Assembly (NCBI GenBank): GCA_943736015.1
Contig: OX031061.1
Location: 13,153,290 to 13,217,289 of the forward strand
Direction: 5' to 3'
Length of the DNA stretch: 64,000 bases
Origin: Tridacna crocea
Taxonomy: Eukaryota; Mollusca; Bivalvia; Cardiida; Cardiidae
Shown here: positions 11,601 to 21,750 of the stretch, in pieces
Numbering within the stretch: the stretch's first letter is position 1
Layout: every line of letters begins with the position of its first letter
Notes under the pieces: model-generated
The model's database searches: none
What the model saw: the letters and a program-made list of their open reading frames with translations, nothing else
What the model was told of the DNA's origin: nothing
Position numbers and translations under genes: made by a program

Positions 11601-12091
11601 TCAAAAAGTAAAAAGCTAAAGGCTGAGTAACTTTTAGGTATGCTATGAAAACAATTTTATTGGACAAGCTTTAATATTGTGTGATTTATCAAACATCCTC
11701 TGATCTTCTGTGCTTATCAATTTAAACTTGATGATATGTCAAGCTTAATGTGATTAATTTAATTTGCCACTTGTCACACTGAGGGACCACAATGTGTTAT
11801 AACCTGTGCTTGGGCCAATTACATAGTATTAGTATACATGTCTGTATCTTTTAAATGTTACACATGTTTTATTGTTACCGTGTTATGTACATTTTAATCT
11901 CATAAAACTCTACCATGGTAGTTTGTCAAAATGTTTTTTTTTCTCAAATATGTAAGGCATGTTTACGATTGGGTCATGTCAGGTCAAAAAGAAGATCACT
12001 TGGACAAATCTTTGAAAAACCTTGTGTACAAATGTAGAGACCTGATTTTCTGTCCAATAAACTTGTTCAGATAAAGTTTTCTTTGTTTCAG

Positions 12092-12255
12092 AGGTGGCAA
12101 TGGTAGTCAGCATACTAATGCTGAGTGTAATTATCGGACTCATGATTGCTGTGTACATTCTCTGTCAGAACCAAACAAGATTACGCTCCCTTGTACATGG
12201 AAGGTGGGGTCAAAATGGTTCTGTGGATTTAAGTGATGGAGCAGTTGCCACATCT
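12092..12255 (+). CDS. Exon 3 of host gene: second membrane segment
   Basis: A 164-bp exon between acceptor TTTGTTTCAG and donor CATCT|GTAAGT, starting at phase 1 and ending on a complete codon (phase 0). It encodes residues 233-286. Residues 233-256 (VAMVVSILMLSVIIGLMIAV and the following Tyr-Ile-Leu-Cys) are an unbroken hydrophobic stretch of membrane-spanning length, directly after the coiled coil. They are followed by a basic stretch (RLRSLVHGRWGQ), consistent with the positive-inside rule and a cytosolic C-terminal side. With the helix in exon 1, the coiled coil would form a loop between two membrane anchors, with both ends of the protein in the cytosol. The topology is inferred from sequence only. 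The acceptor sits next to a fragment of tandem repeat at 11,960-12,075. Confidence 0.85.
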
Positions 12256-12274
12256 GTAAGTGTTTTGATACTCC

Positions 12275-12905
12275 TATTTAGCTCACCTGAGCACAACATG
12301 CTCAAGGGGAACTTTTAGGATCACCTAGGGTCTGTCGTCTGTCATGCGTCGTCAACAATTCTATATTCTCCTCCTAAACCGCTTGGCCAATTTGGACCAA
12401 ACTTGGATGGAATGTTTCTTTGGAGGTCCTCTTTGAAAATTGTTGACAGAATTCAAAAACTCTGGTTGCAATAGTAACCAAATGAAGTTTTCTAGGAAAT
12501 TCAGTAAAAATCTTCTCTGAAACCACTGGTCAGATTTTAAAATAATTTCACAGAGATGTTCCTTGGGTGACCCTTTCCAAAAATTGTTTGTGAATGGGGG
12601 CTACTTGCAATATATGGCCATTGAAGAAATTCTTTAAAAATTCTCTGAAAGGGCTGGTCAGATTTTAATATAATTTCACAGAAATGTTTCTTAGCTGACT
12701 CTTTTCAAAAACTGTTCGAGAAATTTTGATCCATCAAGAAATATGACTCTGATGGCTGTGGGCTATTTACGCTATACAGACATTAAGAAATTCTTTAAAA
12801 TTCTTCTTCTCTGAAATGGCTGATTAGATTTTGAAAAAACTGGCTTTGGTCCTCTCAAAAAATCAGGTGAGCAATTCAGGGCCATCTTGGCCCTCTTGTT
12901 TAGTA
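12275..12905 (+). repeat. Complete tandem-cored element in intron 3
   Basis: Head TATTTAGCTCACCTGAGCAC, with GTCGTCTGTCATGCGTCGTC after it. The core units carry CTCTGAAA...GGTCAGATTTT and GTTCCTTGGGTGACCC; the tail is CAGGGCCATCTTGGCCCTC followed by TTGTTTAG. It shows both ends of this element type and starts only 20 bp after the exon 3 donor. Confidence 0.68.
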
Positions 12906-14700
12906 AAAACTCTGGAAAACACTTAAAAGGACTATTCAGATTTAATGTCTGAAAAATTTAAGCCTTATCCATCTGAAAAGTCTAAATAAAACTTTTAAGC
13001 CAGTTGTATAAACTAGAATGATATTATTTCAAACTTACTTTAATATCTACATACTGGACAGTGTAGATCCAAGATCATTCAGTGCAATCTAATTTTGATC
13101 TAATTTCTCCACAAAACTTTAGTGTGTCGTGCTTGGTAGCCTGAGAGTTAAGTGTGTACCAAACAATAATAAATACCACTAAATATACTTTGTCTACAAT
13201 TGTAGTGAAACTGGACATTTACATGCAGTAAAAAGATGCAAATTTTGTGTAAAAAAAATACAGTTCTGTTGATAAATTTTATATTAGAAAAACAGATGAA
13301 TAGCTTTGCAGTAGATTTTTTGCGTAATTTTAAGAAGTGAGATTTGACATCATAGTTTTATCTTTTGCATACAATCTCACACGATCAAAACATATATCAT
13401 TTGATATTTCCACAATCAACACATGTTAGAGATTCTTTAATATTCCCTCAACTAAAACTCTTGCACAAAAAATTCCTGAAGATAAATCCCATCGTTTGAG
13501 TCTCTTTTATCATCTTGGAATGCTTTCAATTTGGACAAGTCTAATATTTTGTATGGGAAGGAAAAGAAACAAAAACCATTTCAGCAGTAGTTCTATATGC
13601 TTCACCATTTTATCCAAAGACATCTCCATTCCAAAGAGAATCTTAGATTCTGCATTACGATTCAAATTGTTTAGCTTACTAGGATTTTATATAATACATT
13701 GAAATCTATCCTCATGATCACCTTGACAATACAAGCAACCTGTTATTACAAATGATTTTTGTCAGAACGGAATTTTTCCTTCATAAAGATCAATGATCAC
13801 AACCCTGGAAATTTATCACACATTGCTGACCTGGATGACAAACATGTATACACTGGGTTGATCATGATTTATTTTTTATACCCAGCTGATGTTGAGTGTA
13901 GTGGGGATCGACATAGAATTATCGTTTTCTTTTGACACGTTACATACTGTAATTATATCATGACAAAGATGTGATGTAAACAAGTGACCATGACAACTGT
14001 GAGATAGAAGATTCGCAGTACTGTTCAAATAATCAACTTGGGTAAACATGGAAAATAAGGGTGAGAGGGAGATTTTTCAGAGATAAATATAAATAGATGA
14101 TATACAAAAGGAAAAATAAATGCAGAAGTCAAATTTAACTATGTCACACAAACAACCGCCGTTTTTTGTGTGCTTAACTCCGCCACCTAGAGTTACGTAA
14201 CAAATTCTCCCGTCTCGAAAAATTAGCCCACATTATTAATGTTATTATTTATTTAACATTGAGCTGTTTCAAAATAAATAACTGCGAAGGTTTGTCATTG
14301 CTTTTATGTGATCCACTAGTTCTAGTAGCCCACTAGTTCTAGTAGCATCAATGAAGGTGGTTTACCAATGGTTATTTTTTGAGGATGCACTTTTCCAGGT
14401 GACCTTTACCTGAGTGTAGTGTGAGGTGCATTAGATACATGTATGTAGGGGCCCTGTTAATTGGCATGCTCTTCTCTAAATTTCTTGTTAAGCTTTCTTC
14501 GGTTAAACGTGAGAATATTGTTTACTTGTTCTTCTGATCTTTCGTAGTTGGGCTTAAATTGAAATGGAAAAAGCAAATATCATTTAAGGACCTTGGGACC
14601 AAAACCTGTCTATAAAGATTTGCTTGGCCTTAGAGAAATTTGTTTTGTCACGTGATTTTCATTCATAAAATGTAAACATTTGCAGACGAAGCAATGCAGA
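12906..14700. other. AT-rich intron sequence with no recognised feature
   Basis: I see no conserved coding frame, RNA gene or clear repeat here. The only local oddity is a 17-18 bp direct duplication of CCACTAGTTCTAGTAGC at about 14,313-14,346. Confidence 0.5.
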
Positions 14701-14704
14701 CGTG

Positions 14705-14826
14705 TTCACGGCGGGGAATCACGTGACACAACAACACTGTTTTCCTGTGTATTTTTTTTTGCTTTTTTTTCGTCATTTCATCAAAAATCGCCCCTAAAGT
14801 CATGAAATACAATTATAAACAATACA
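14705..14826 (+). repeat. Left arm of long inverted repeat pair with foldback end
   Basis: CACGGCGGGGAATCACGTG is followed by ACTGTTTTCCTGTGTATTTT, poly-T blocks, and CGCCCCTAAAGTCATGAAAT. The reverse complement of this segment lies at about 16,385-16,490, so the two may be the ends of one large inverted-repeat element. Confidence 0.6.
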
Positions 14827-14985
14827 ATACAATACAATACTTTATTGGTGACTTAGGCCTCCGGCCCATTACACATGAAAATAACAGCATAATACGTATA
14901 CAACACCAGGAATAAACATACGAATACAAAGATAAATTTTACATATAATACAATACAATTACGATACAATACAAACAACTTTATA
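14820..14985 (-). mobile_element. 3' end of a non-LTR element, minus strand
   Basis: Read on the minus strand the segment ends in GTCACCAATAAAGTATTGTA followed by (TTGTA)n repeats, the usual layout of a LINE or SINE 3' terminus with a short tandem tail. Plus-strand coordinates start with (CAATA)n at 14,820. No coding part is attached. Confidence 0.5.
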
Positions 14986-15034
14986 CTTCTCATCGGGAGT
15001 ATGCATGTAACGTCCCATCGGGATAGGCAAAAAT

Positions 15035-15266
15035 TTTACTCTTTACCAAACGGCAGTATTTTGAACTAGTCCAAATTGAAAGCATCTGCAGAAGACAATA
15101 TAATTGTGAATAAAAATAATTGAAATCTGATTTGGGAAGAGTAGAAAAATGTTGTGGGAAAAAGAGAAAATGCCGGCTACCAACATTTTCTCCTTTTCTC
15201 ACAGCGTCCTCTACTGGCTTCTTTCTCAAGGTCGTCAAAAGTAAGGTTTGTATTACAATAGTTTAA
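15035..15266 (+). mobile_element. Hairpin MITE copy
   Basis: TTACTCTTTACCAAACGG to ATTACAATAGTTTAA, with a degraded hairpin near 15,170-15,190 (ATGCCGGCTACCAACAT). Confidence 0.68.
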
Positions 15267-15513
15267 ATACACGTAAGTAGCAAAACAACAAACAATAAAA
15301 CGTTTTGAAGATCAAACGTCGATTTTTTTTTTTTATACCGATCCAAGTTGAAAGCACTTGTAGACAACAAAATAAACATAACTCAAAAATTGAAATTTGT
15401 TTCCAGATGAATTTCCCACATTGTAGGGAAATGGGAAAAAAAGGGTTTCCAGCTGATTTTCCAACAATGTAGGGAAGTGGAAAAAAAAAAGTTACAGTAT
15501 AAGGAATACATTT

Positions 15514-15751
15514 CTAACTCATTACCACACGAAAAAACTTTAGACTGGTCCAAATTAAAAGCATTTGCAGACGAAAAAATAAAGGTGATGAAAAATAGAA
15601 ATTTATTCTGGAAACGGTAGAAAACGGTAGAAAACACTGTGGGAAAAGGAGAGAACGCTGATTACCAGCATTTTCTCCTTTTTCCACAGTGCCTTCAAAA
15701 GGCTTCTTTCTCAGGGGCGCCAAAAGTAGGAATTGAGTGGTAATGGATTAA
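15514..15751 (+). mobile_element. Hairpin MITE copy
   Basis: CTAACTCATTACCACACG to GAGTGGTAATGGATTAA, with hairpin CGCTGATTACCAGCAT and a duplicated GAAAACGGTA at about 15,610-15,630. Confidence 0.7.
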
Positions 15752-16075
15752 ACACCGTCAAAACGAGTTATAGTAGATTATACTAGATAAACAGTGAATA
15801 ATTATGCCAACTTATACAATTATTGGGAAAAGACAACATTTTAGTTTTAATCATAGATGAGATATCAGACTATTCATAAAAAGTAAATGAATTATTGTGA
15901 ACTATATGCCTTTCGCCTTTTAATTAAGAGAAAAACGAAATGAGCTACATTTTTCAGAATTTTTGGATCATCGATTGAGATCAACCTACTTAATTCAATT
16001 TCCCTATTTCTTGTAGGTACTGCATAAGGGCTTATATACTGTTGGCGCAGATCAGAATACAAATTACAATCAAAC

Positions 16076-16410
16076 ACCACGGCGGGGAATCACAACAACA
16101 ACAACAATGACTGTTATGACTGTTAGATGTTTTAAACAACACCTGATAAAAAAGTTATTGACAAGCAAACAAATTTTTTACCCTGGATAATTTGTTTGCT
16201 CGTCAATAACTTTTTTATCAGGTGTTGTTTAAAAAATCTAACACATCAAGCAAATCCCCGGAGTCCTTCCGCCTTCTCTGCTTCAAACCAAATTCCAATC
16301 GGTCACGTATTAACGGAATTATTGAAGATTTTCTTACCTGAAGTTGGGTAATTTTTTCAAATAACGGTCATTGTTGTTGTTGTTGTGTCACGTGATTCCC
16401 CGCGTGGTGT
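16076..16410. mobile_element. Foldback element, copy with a deleted left arm
   Basis: The ends are CACCACGGCGGGGAATCAC and GTGATTCCCCGCGTGGTG. The centre folds on AACACCTGATAAAAAAGTTA / TAACTTTTTTATCAGGTGTT around ACAAATTTTTTACCCTGG. The left arm lacks most of the segment present in the right arm (the GAAGATTTTCTTACCTGAAG side), as comparison with the complete copy at 21,933-22,383 shows. Confidence 0.72.
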
Positions 16411-17440
16411 TTACAGTTGTATTTCATGACTTAAGGGGCGATTTTGACGAAAAAAAAGCAAAAAAAAAAATACACAGGAAAACAGTGAGTGGACATAAAG
16501 ATAGAGATAAATATCTGCTTACATCTCAACTTGTGATGAAAACCATTGGATTGTATTTACTATGATGTCGTAAAAACTTCGCACTGTCAGTCTCGCGCTC
16601 ACTGAAATATCGCGAGATTTTGATGAAATAAGAAAGGAGATGGGGTTACGACAGGGGCGCAGTTAGGGCACCCGACGATACTGCTTTTACGCATATTATT
16701 CATCCCTGCACAAGTCTACTCAGAGCAAGGATCTATTTCAAAATATAGGAGTGTGAAGCCCGAAAATCAGACCGCCCCATCAATGAAAAAAAAAAATGAT
16801 ACCAAATTTTAAAAGTACCAAGGGTTGTCTAAATAGGGGAGTTTTACTGTTCAATGTGGATAAATCTGGCCACAAAGTGGTCAAAGATCATAAAAACTTC
16901 TACTCATAGACCAGCAAAAGGAGTTTTCAATTATTTTACAGAAATATTGCTTGAAAGGCCCAGCATACTTTTTAAAAAATTGTTTTTGCTTAGTTGAACA
17001 AGATGGCCACCAAAGCTAAAAATACAAAAAAAAACAAACTTTTAACAAACTATACCTTTCAAGCTTTTGAATTTTGATTGAAAGAATTTCTCTTGTGTGC
17101 ACTCCCCCAAAATTGCTGAAACTAAGGCCTCTCTCCAACAAGGCTATCACAGTTAAAAATTTGAAAAGGACTAACACAAAATCTAGAGTTTTTAACAAGG
17201 CTGAAGAAGGTTTTTGAAAACTTTGTAGGGAAAGGAGAAAACACTGATATAGAAGTGTAGAATTAAACTTTGCATGGGTTCACTTCAACCCTTTGTTCAA
17301 AATAAACATATAATTTTAATATACAATGTACTACCTAATAATACACCAAAAAACATAAAGGCAACAAACATGAACAACATAAAGATACCGGAACATAAAC
17401 AAGGTGCAGGGAAGACTAAACAACAATAACATGTGTGACT
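16411..17440. other. Intron sequence, right inverted-repeat arm then nothing recognised
   Basis: Up to about 16,490 the sequence is the inverted partner of 14,735-14,826. The rest to 17,440 has no supported gene or clear repeat, apart from a weak MITE-like GGGAAAGGAGAAAACACTG near 17,229. Confidence 0.45.
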
Positions 17441-17445
17441 TTCTA

Positions 17446-20170
17446 CCTCACCTGAGCACGAAGTTCTCAAGGTGAGCGTTTGTGATTGCCCAACGTCCAT
17501 TGTGCGTCGTCCACAATTTTTTTAATCATCATCTTCCCCTAAGCAACTGGTCCAATCTTGATGAAACTTAGCAGGGATGTTCTTTGGACAAAGCTTTACC
17601 AAAGCTGTTCAAGAGATTGAATTCCATCCATAACTGTGATTGCCATGACAACCAAAAGGAATAGAATAGCGATATCTTGGAAATCTTCTTTGAAACTAGA
17701 AGGCGTAGAGCTTTGATATTTGGTATGTAGCATCTCCTAGTGGACCTCTACCAAGTTTGTTCATATTATGCCCCTGGATCCAAAACTGACCCCGCCTTGA
17801 GGGTTACAAGTTTGAACATAGCCACAAAGAAGGAAAACTTTAAAATTCTCCTTCTATTGAAACTGGAAGGCATAGAGCTTTGATATCTGGTATGTAGCAT
17901 CTCCTAGTGGACCTCCACCATGTTTGTTCATTTGATGCCCCTGGGGTCAAAACTTGCCATGCTCCGAGGTTCACATGTTAGAACATAGTAACAAATGATA
18001 TGGAGCATCTCCAAGTGGACCTCTAATAAGTTTGTTCATATGATGCCCCCAGGCTCAAAACTGGTCCCGCCCGGGGGCACACAAGTTATAACATAGAAGG
18101 AAAAACTTTTAAAACCTTCTTCTCCAAAACTGGAAGGCATAGAGCTTGATATCTGGTATGTAGCATCTCCTCGTGGACTTCTGCCAAGTTCGTCCGTAGG
18201 ACCAAAGCTGGTCTTGCCTTGGGGGTCATAAGTTCAAACATGGGTTTAAACATAGGCACAAAGAAGGAAAACTTTAAAATTCTTCTTCTTTTAAACTGGA
18301 AAGCATAGAGCTTTGACATTTGGTATGTAGCATCTCTTAGTAGACCTCTCAAGTTTGTGCATATGGTGCTCCTGGATGCAAAACTGGCCCCGCCCCGGGA
18401 TTTACAAGTTTGAACATGGAAACAAGGAAAACTTGAAGATTCTTTTTCTTCTCTGAACAAGTGTGGCCAAATTATAGCCCTGGGGTTAAATTTGGTCTAG
18501 CCCCGAGAGTCACAAGTTTGACGTAGGCTTTAAAGTCTTCTCGGACCTAGCCATAGGGCCAACAAATTTTGCATGTAGCTTTATCTAGTAGATGCCAACC
18601 AAGGGTGCTAAAATTATAGCCTTGGGGTCAAATTTGGACCCATTCCGGGGGGTCACAGGTATTACATGGGCTTTCATTGGGAAAACTTTAAAAAAATCTA
18701 CTTGTACCTAGCATGAAGGCCTAGGGCAACCAAAATCTGCATGTAGCTTTATCTTGTGGGCCTCTATCAAGAGGACCAAATTATGGCCTTGGGGGTCAAG
18801 TTATTCCTACACCAGGGGTCACAAGTTTAACATGGCTCTCTCTTGTTCTTAACTATTATAAGACTTAGCCCTATCTCATGGATCTCGTGTTTTTCAGGGC
18901 GTTTTATTGAGGAAACTTTAAAAATCTTCTCAATTATAACCATACTTACCACAGTGTAGGACCGGAAGTGTGTATTGTTTGATATTGTATGTCACTTGGG
19001 AGTCTGTACAGTGGCGAAATGTCACTTGATTCTAGAAAACTGTGTTTCCATGGTAAGTGAAGTTAATATTTTTTTCATTTATTTTTATATTTGATTGAAT
19101 TCTTTCCATCCACATGTACTTTTGATATAAATTATATTAAATATGCCAGGCACCTGATCAGGCAATATGCATCCTCCTTACAGCAATAAGAATGTCTTAA
19201 TTATCTTGAGGTGAGAAAATTGAAATGATTTTTGACTGCAAAAAATAGCAGAATTTTCGCTTTAGCGCACATGAGAGAGTTCTTTCTAAGATTAAAAGGT
19301 TTGCCGATGTGTCTGTCTGCTTTCTCTTTTCATCAACAAGTTCCAAGTTGTGACCTTAAGAGTGATTAAAATGACGAAATTCCAGCATGTCTACCAACAG
19401 AATTTTGTACTGTCACTTGTATAAAATAGTGTAGATCTCAAGTGACTGTACAACAGCTTGTCAAGTGACAGTACAAATTCCCAGTTGACATGCCATTTTA
19501 AACGAATGAGTAGGAGGATTGTAGTCGATTTTGTTACCAATTCTTTACATGTTTTCAAAAAAAAGTGAAAAAGGAAACTGTCTATACATTTTCCATTCAG
19601 CAAAAAAGCTTTTAAGGATGATTAATCAAACAAAATACCCCGTTGTTTTTAGGCAAAACCATCTGTATTTTAGTATGGTTACATGATCAAGGCATCCCCA
19701 TATCTCCAGGAAAGCTTTTCAGAGCACATGAGTGTTCTTGATACGGTCCATGATTAACAAACAAACAACTGGATATGAAGGTTTTATAATAGCTATCAAA
19801 ATAAATGAAAAATCACCAGCTTGACTTACCGTGTGTTAGCAATTTTCACGACCAAGTGACATTTCACCGCTGTACAGACTCCCAAGTGACATACAATCTC
19901 AAACACTGTACACTTCCGGTCCTACACCGTGCTTACTAGACCTGTATTATTTGGTATGGTACTTTATCTTGTCGACCTCCACCAGGATTCAAGTAATTAT
20001 AGCTTTGTGGTCAAAAAGGGCTCTGCCCGGGGTCATAACTTTATCGTAGGCTTTTATAGAAATATTTTGTATGTCTTCAAGTTTGAAACCAATTGGCCAA
20101 GTATTGTAATGTTGGCATGTAGTATTTTTACTTATTAACCAGTGGAGCACTACAGGGCCATCATGGTCCT
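17446..20170 (+). repeat. Large tandem-cored element, interrupted
   Basis: Head CTCACCTGAGCACGAAGTTC, then GTCGTCC. Many units carry GGCATAGAGCTTTGATAT...TGGTATGTAGCATCTCCTAG...GGACCTC and CCCCGCC...GGGTCACAAGTTTGAACA (unit about 150-190 bp). It switches to TTTGCATGTAGCTTTATCTAG units near 18,560. The tail CAGGGCCATCATGGTCC ends near 20,170. A long-TIR transposon is inserted at 18,950-19,931. Antisense open frames here are repeat artefacts. Confidence 0.7.
18950..19931. mobile_element. Long-TIR DNA transposon (non-autonomous), 982 bp
   Basis: Termini CACAGTGTAGGACCGGAAGT and, reverse-complemented, CACGGTGTAGGACCGGAAGT. The inverted similarity extends for about 100 bp and includes GTATGTCACTTGGGAGTCTG and TACAG. 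It is flanked by a 5-bp direct duplication CTTAC (18,945-18,949 and 19,932-19,936). No transposase frame is visible inside. The CAC...GTG ends loosely recall CACTA-type elements, but the 5-bp duplication leaves the superfamily open. Confidence 0.75.
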
Positions 20171-20259
20171 TTTGATGTCTTATCTCAGATGAGATAAAAA
20201 TGGATACTGTCAATATAAAGGATATCACCGTATCACCTCAATGAAAAATTTTTAACACT

Positions 20260-21230
20260 CTTCAGCCACTTTTTTCAGTGTCCAGTGGTCATTTACGATG
20301 GTCAGAATGTGTGTCTTAATAATATATCAAATAATTTCGAAAACAGATCATGTCAGGTCAAAGACTACGTCACTAGATCAGATCTTTAAAAAGGAAAAAA
20401 TATCTTGTGTACACTCTAGAGGCTACATTTTCAGTCCAATATTCACGAAAGAAGTGAAGAATTCTTTTCTTTATGGAATAAATGTGTCAAAAACTAGTTC
20501 ACCAGATCAAATCATTGATGAACCGTATGTACACTCTAAAGACTACACTTTCTGTTAAATATATACACAAGTTAATCAGAATGTGTTTCATTGTAATCTC
20601 ATTGACAAATATGAAAATGGGTCACATGGGGGTTGAAAAAAAATATATGCCACTAAGTCAAATATTTAAAAAAAAAATCACTTACGCTTCAGTGGCCACA
20701 ATTTAATCCAGACCAACAAAAAATGGTCAGAATATTTTTCTCGATAACATATTGGACGATTTCGAAGATGGGTTACATAGAATTAATAGTAGGTCACAAG
20801 ATCAAGTCTGAAAAAAAAACTGTTTGTATAGTGTTGAGGCATGATCTGATGTCCAATATTTATGAAAGTTTTGATATCTGTTTGATTATGAAAGCGGATT
20901 ATGTAGGGCCATAAACTAGGTCAGCAGGTCATTTTTTTTCCAAAGCTTGTGTATGTTTTAAGGGGCAATATTTTCTGTCAGTACTAACGAAAGTTAATCA
21001 GAATGTTTGTCTTGATGATATCTTAGAGAATTTTTAGATGGGTTATATCATGGCAAAAAGTAGACAAATCCGAGAAAAAGCGTGTATAAACACTATAGGT
21101 CTCATTATCAGTCCAACACCTATGAAAGATTATAAGAATGCTTGTTTCGATATATCACAGAAAAAACCAGGAAAAGGTAATGTTGGGTCAATTTTAGCCT
21201 ATCAGAAATTGTGTTACTTTCAAATTTAGA
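20260..21230 (+). repeat. Diverged tandem array before exon 4
   Basis: Six or so decayed units of the 4239-6038 type: GGTCAGAATGT, GATCATGTCAGGTCAAAGAC, CTAGA(T)CA...AAATCTT, TTGTGTACACTCTAGAGGC. The array ends about 75 bp before the exon 4 acceptor. Confidence 0.62.
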
Positions 21231-21304
21231 AAATAGTGGTGAGTACCAAATTTCAAAGGTAGTTTAAGGGGCTAAATAGTTTGTTTAAAAAATATTTTTT
21301 GTAG

Positions 21305-21534
21305 TTCAGTCTTGTTTTGGAAGAAATACCTATGAGACCACGTCTTCGACCAGCTTTGGGTGTGATCAGCTTTAGTAGGGAGTATCAGCAACTACATAAG
21401 AACCTTGTACAATCTGTGATGCAAAACTGGAAGGAAAACCTCAGTGTCGAATATTGTACCATCCTAGAAAACAGAGATATTCCGAAAATTCCACATTGTC
21501 GGCTGGTTGTTATTTTTGTTGAACACAGTGACAG
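21305..21534 (+). CDS. Exon 4 of host gene: start of C-terminal alpha/beta domain
   Basis: A 230-bp exon encoding residues 287-362 plus two bases of Arg363. Of two nearby acceptors I chose TTTTTTGTAG before 21305, because it keeps phase 0 with exon 12092-12255; the TTCAG ending at 21309 would break the frame. The donor is GACAG|GTGGGT. The exon encodes a likely beta strand (ALGVISFS, residues 303-310), a long amphipathic helix (about 311-331), a second strand (VEYCTIL, 334-340), the motif Arg-Asp-Ile-Pro (343-346), and a third strongly hydrophobic strand (CRLVVIFVE, 351-359). This alternation is typical of a Rossmann-like, flavodoxin-like or TIR-like fold. ISFS followed by a helix, and RDIP further on, recall TIR boxes 1 and 2, but the match is weak and I do not name a family. 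A TCTG microsatellite starts about 30 bp after the donor. Confidence 0.85.
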
Positions 21535-21562
21535 GTGGGTACCTCCTTTAGCAGAACAAATG

Positions 21563-21594
21563 GGTCTGTCTGTCTGTCTGTCTGTCTGTCTGTA
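21563..21594 (+). repeat. (TCTG)n microsatellite
   Basis: About eight GTCT repeats, 30 bp after the exon 4 donor. Confidence 0.9.
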
Positions 21595-21635
21595 ACACAT
21601 ATTTCTATTTTGCAAGCCTTGTACAATTTTTAGCC

Positions 21636-21750
21636 CTTTTACCACACAGTCCCTACTTTTAACGACCCTGAGAAAGAATGCTTTTGGAACCATTGTGGGA
21701 AATTAAGATAATGCAGGTAACCAACATTTTATCCTTTTCCTGCAATGTTT
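21636..21750 (-). mobile_element. Truncated hairpin MITE
   Basis: TTTTACCACACAGTCCCTAC to TCCTGCAATGTTTT. It is cut at the right by the next element's TTTAGCTCACC head. Confidence 0.62.

Noticed and set aside
14310..14350. GATCCACTAGTTCTAG matches a common cloning-vector polylinker
   Set aside because: The match stops after 16 bases and lies inside an 18-bp local direct duplication; flanks are ordinary AT-rich genome sequence, so vector contamination is not supported.
18086..18460. 124-codon minus-strand open frame
   Set aside because: It repeats the same peptide pattern with the tandem units of the surrounding element and has no domain.
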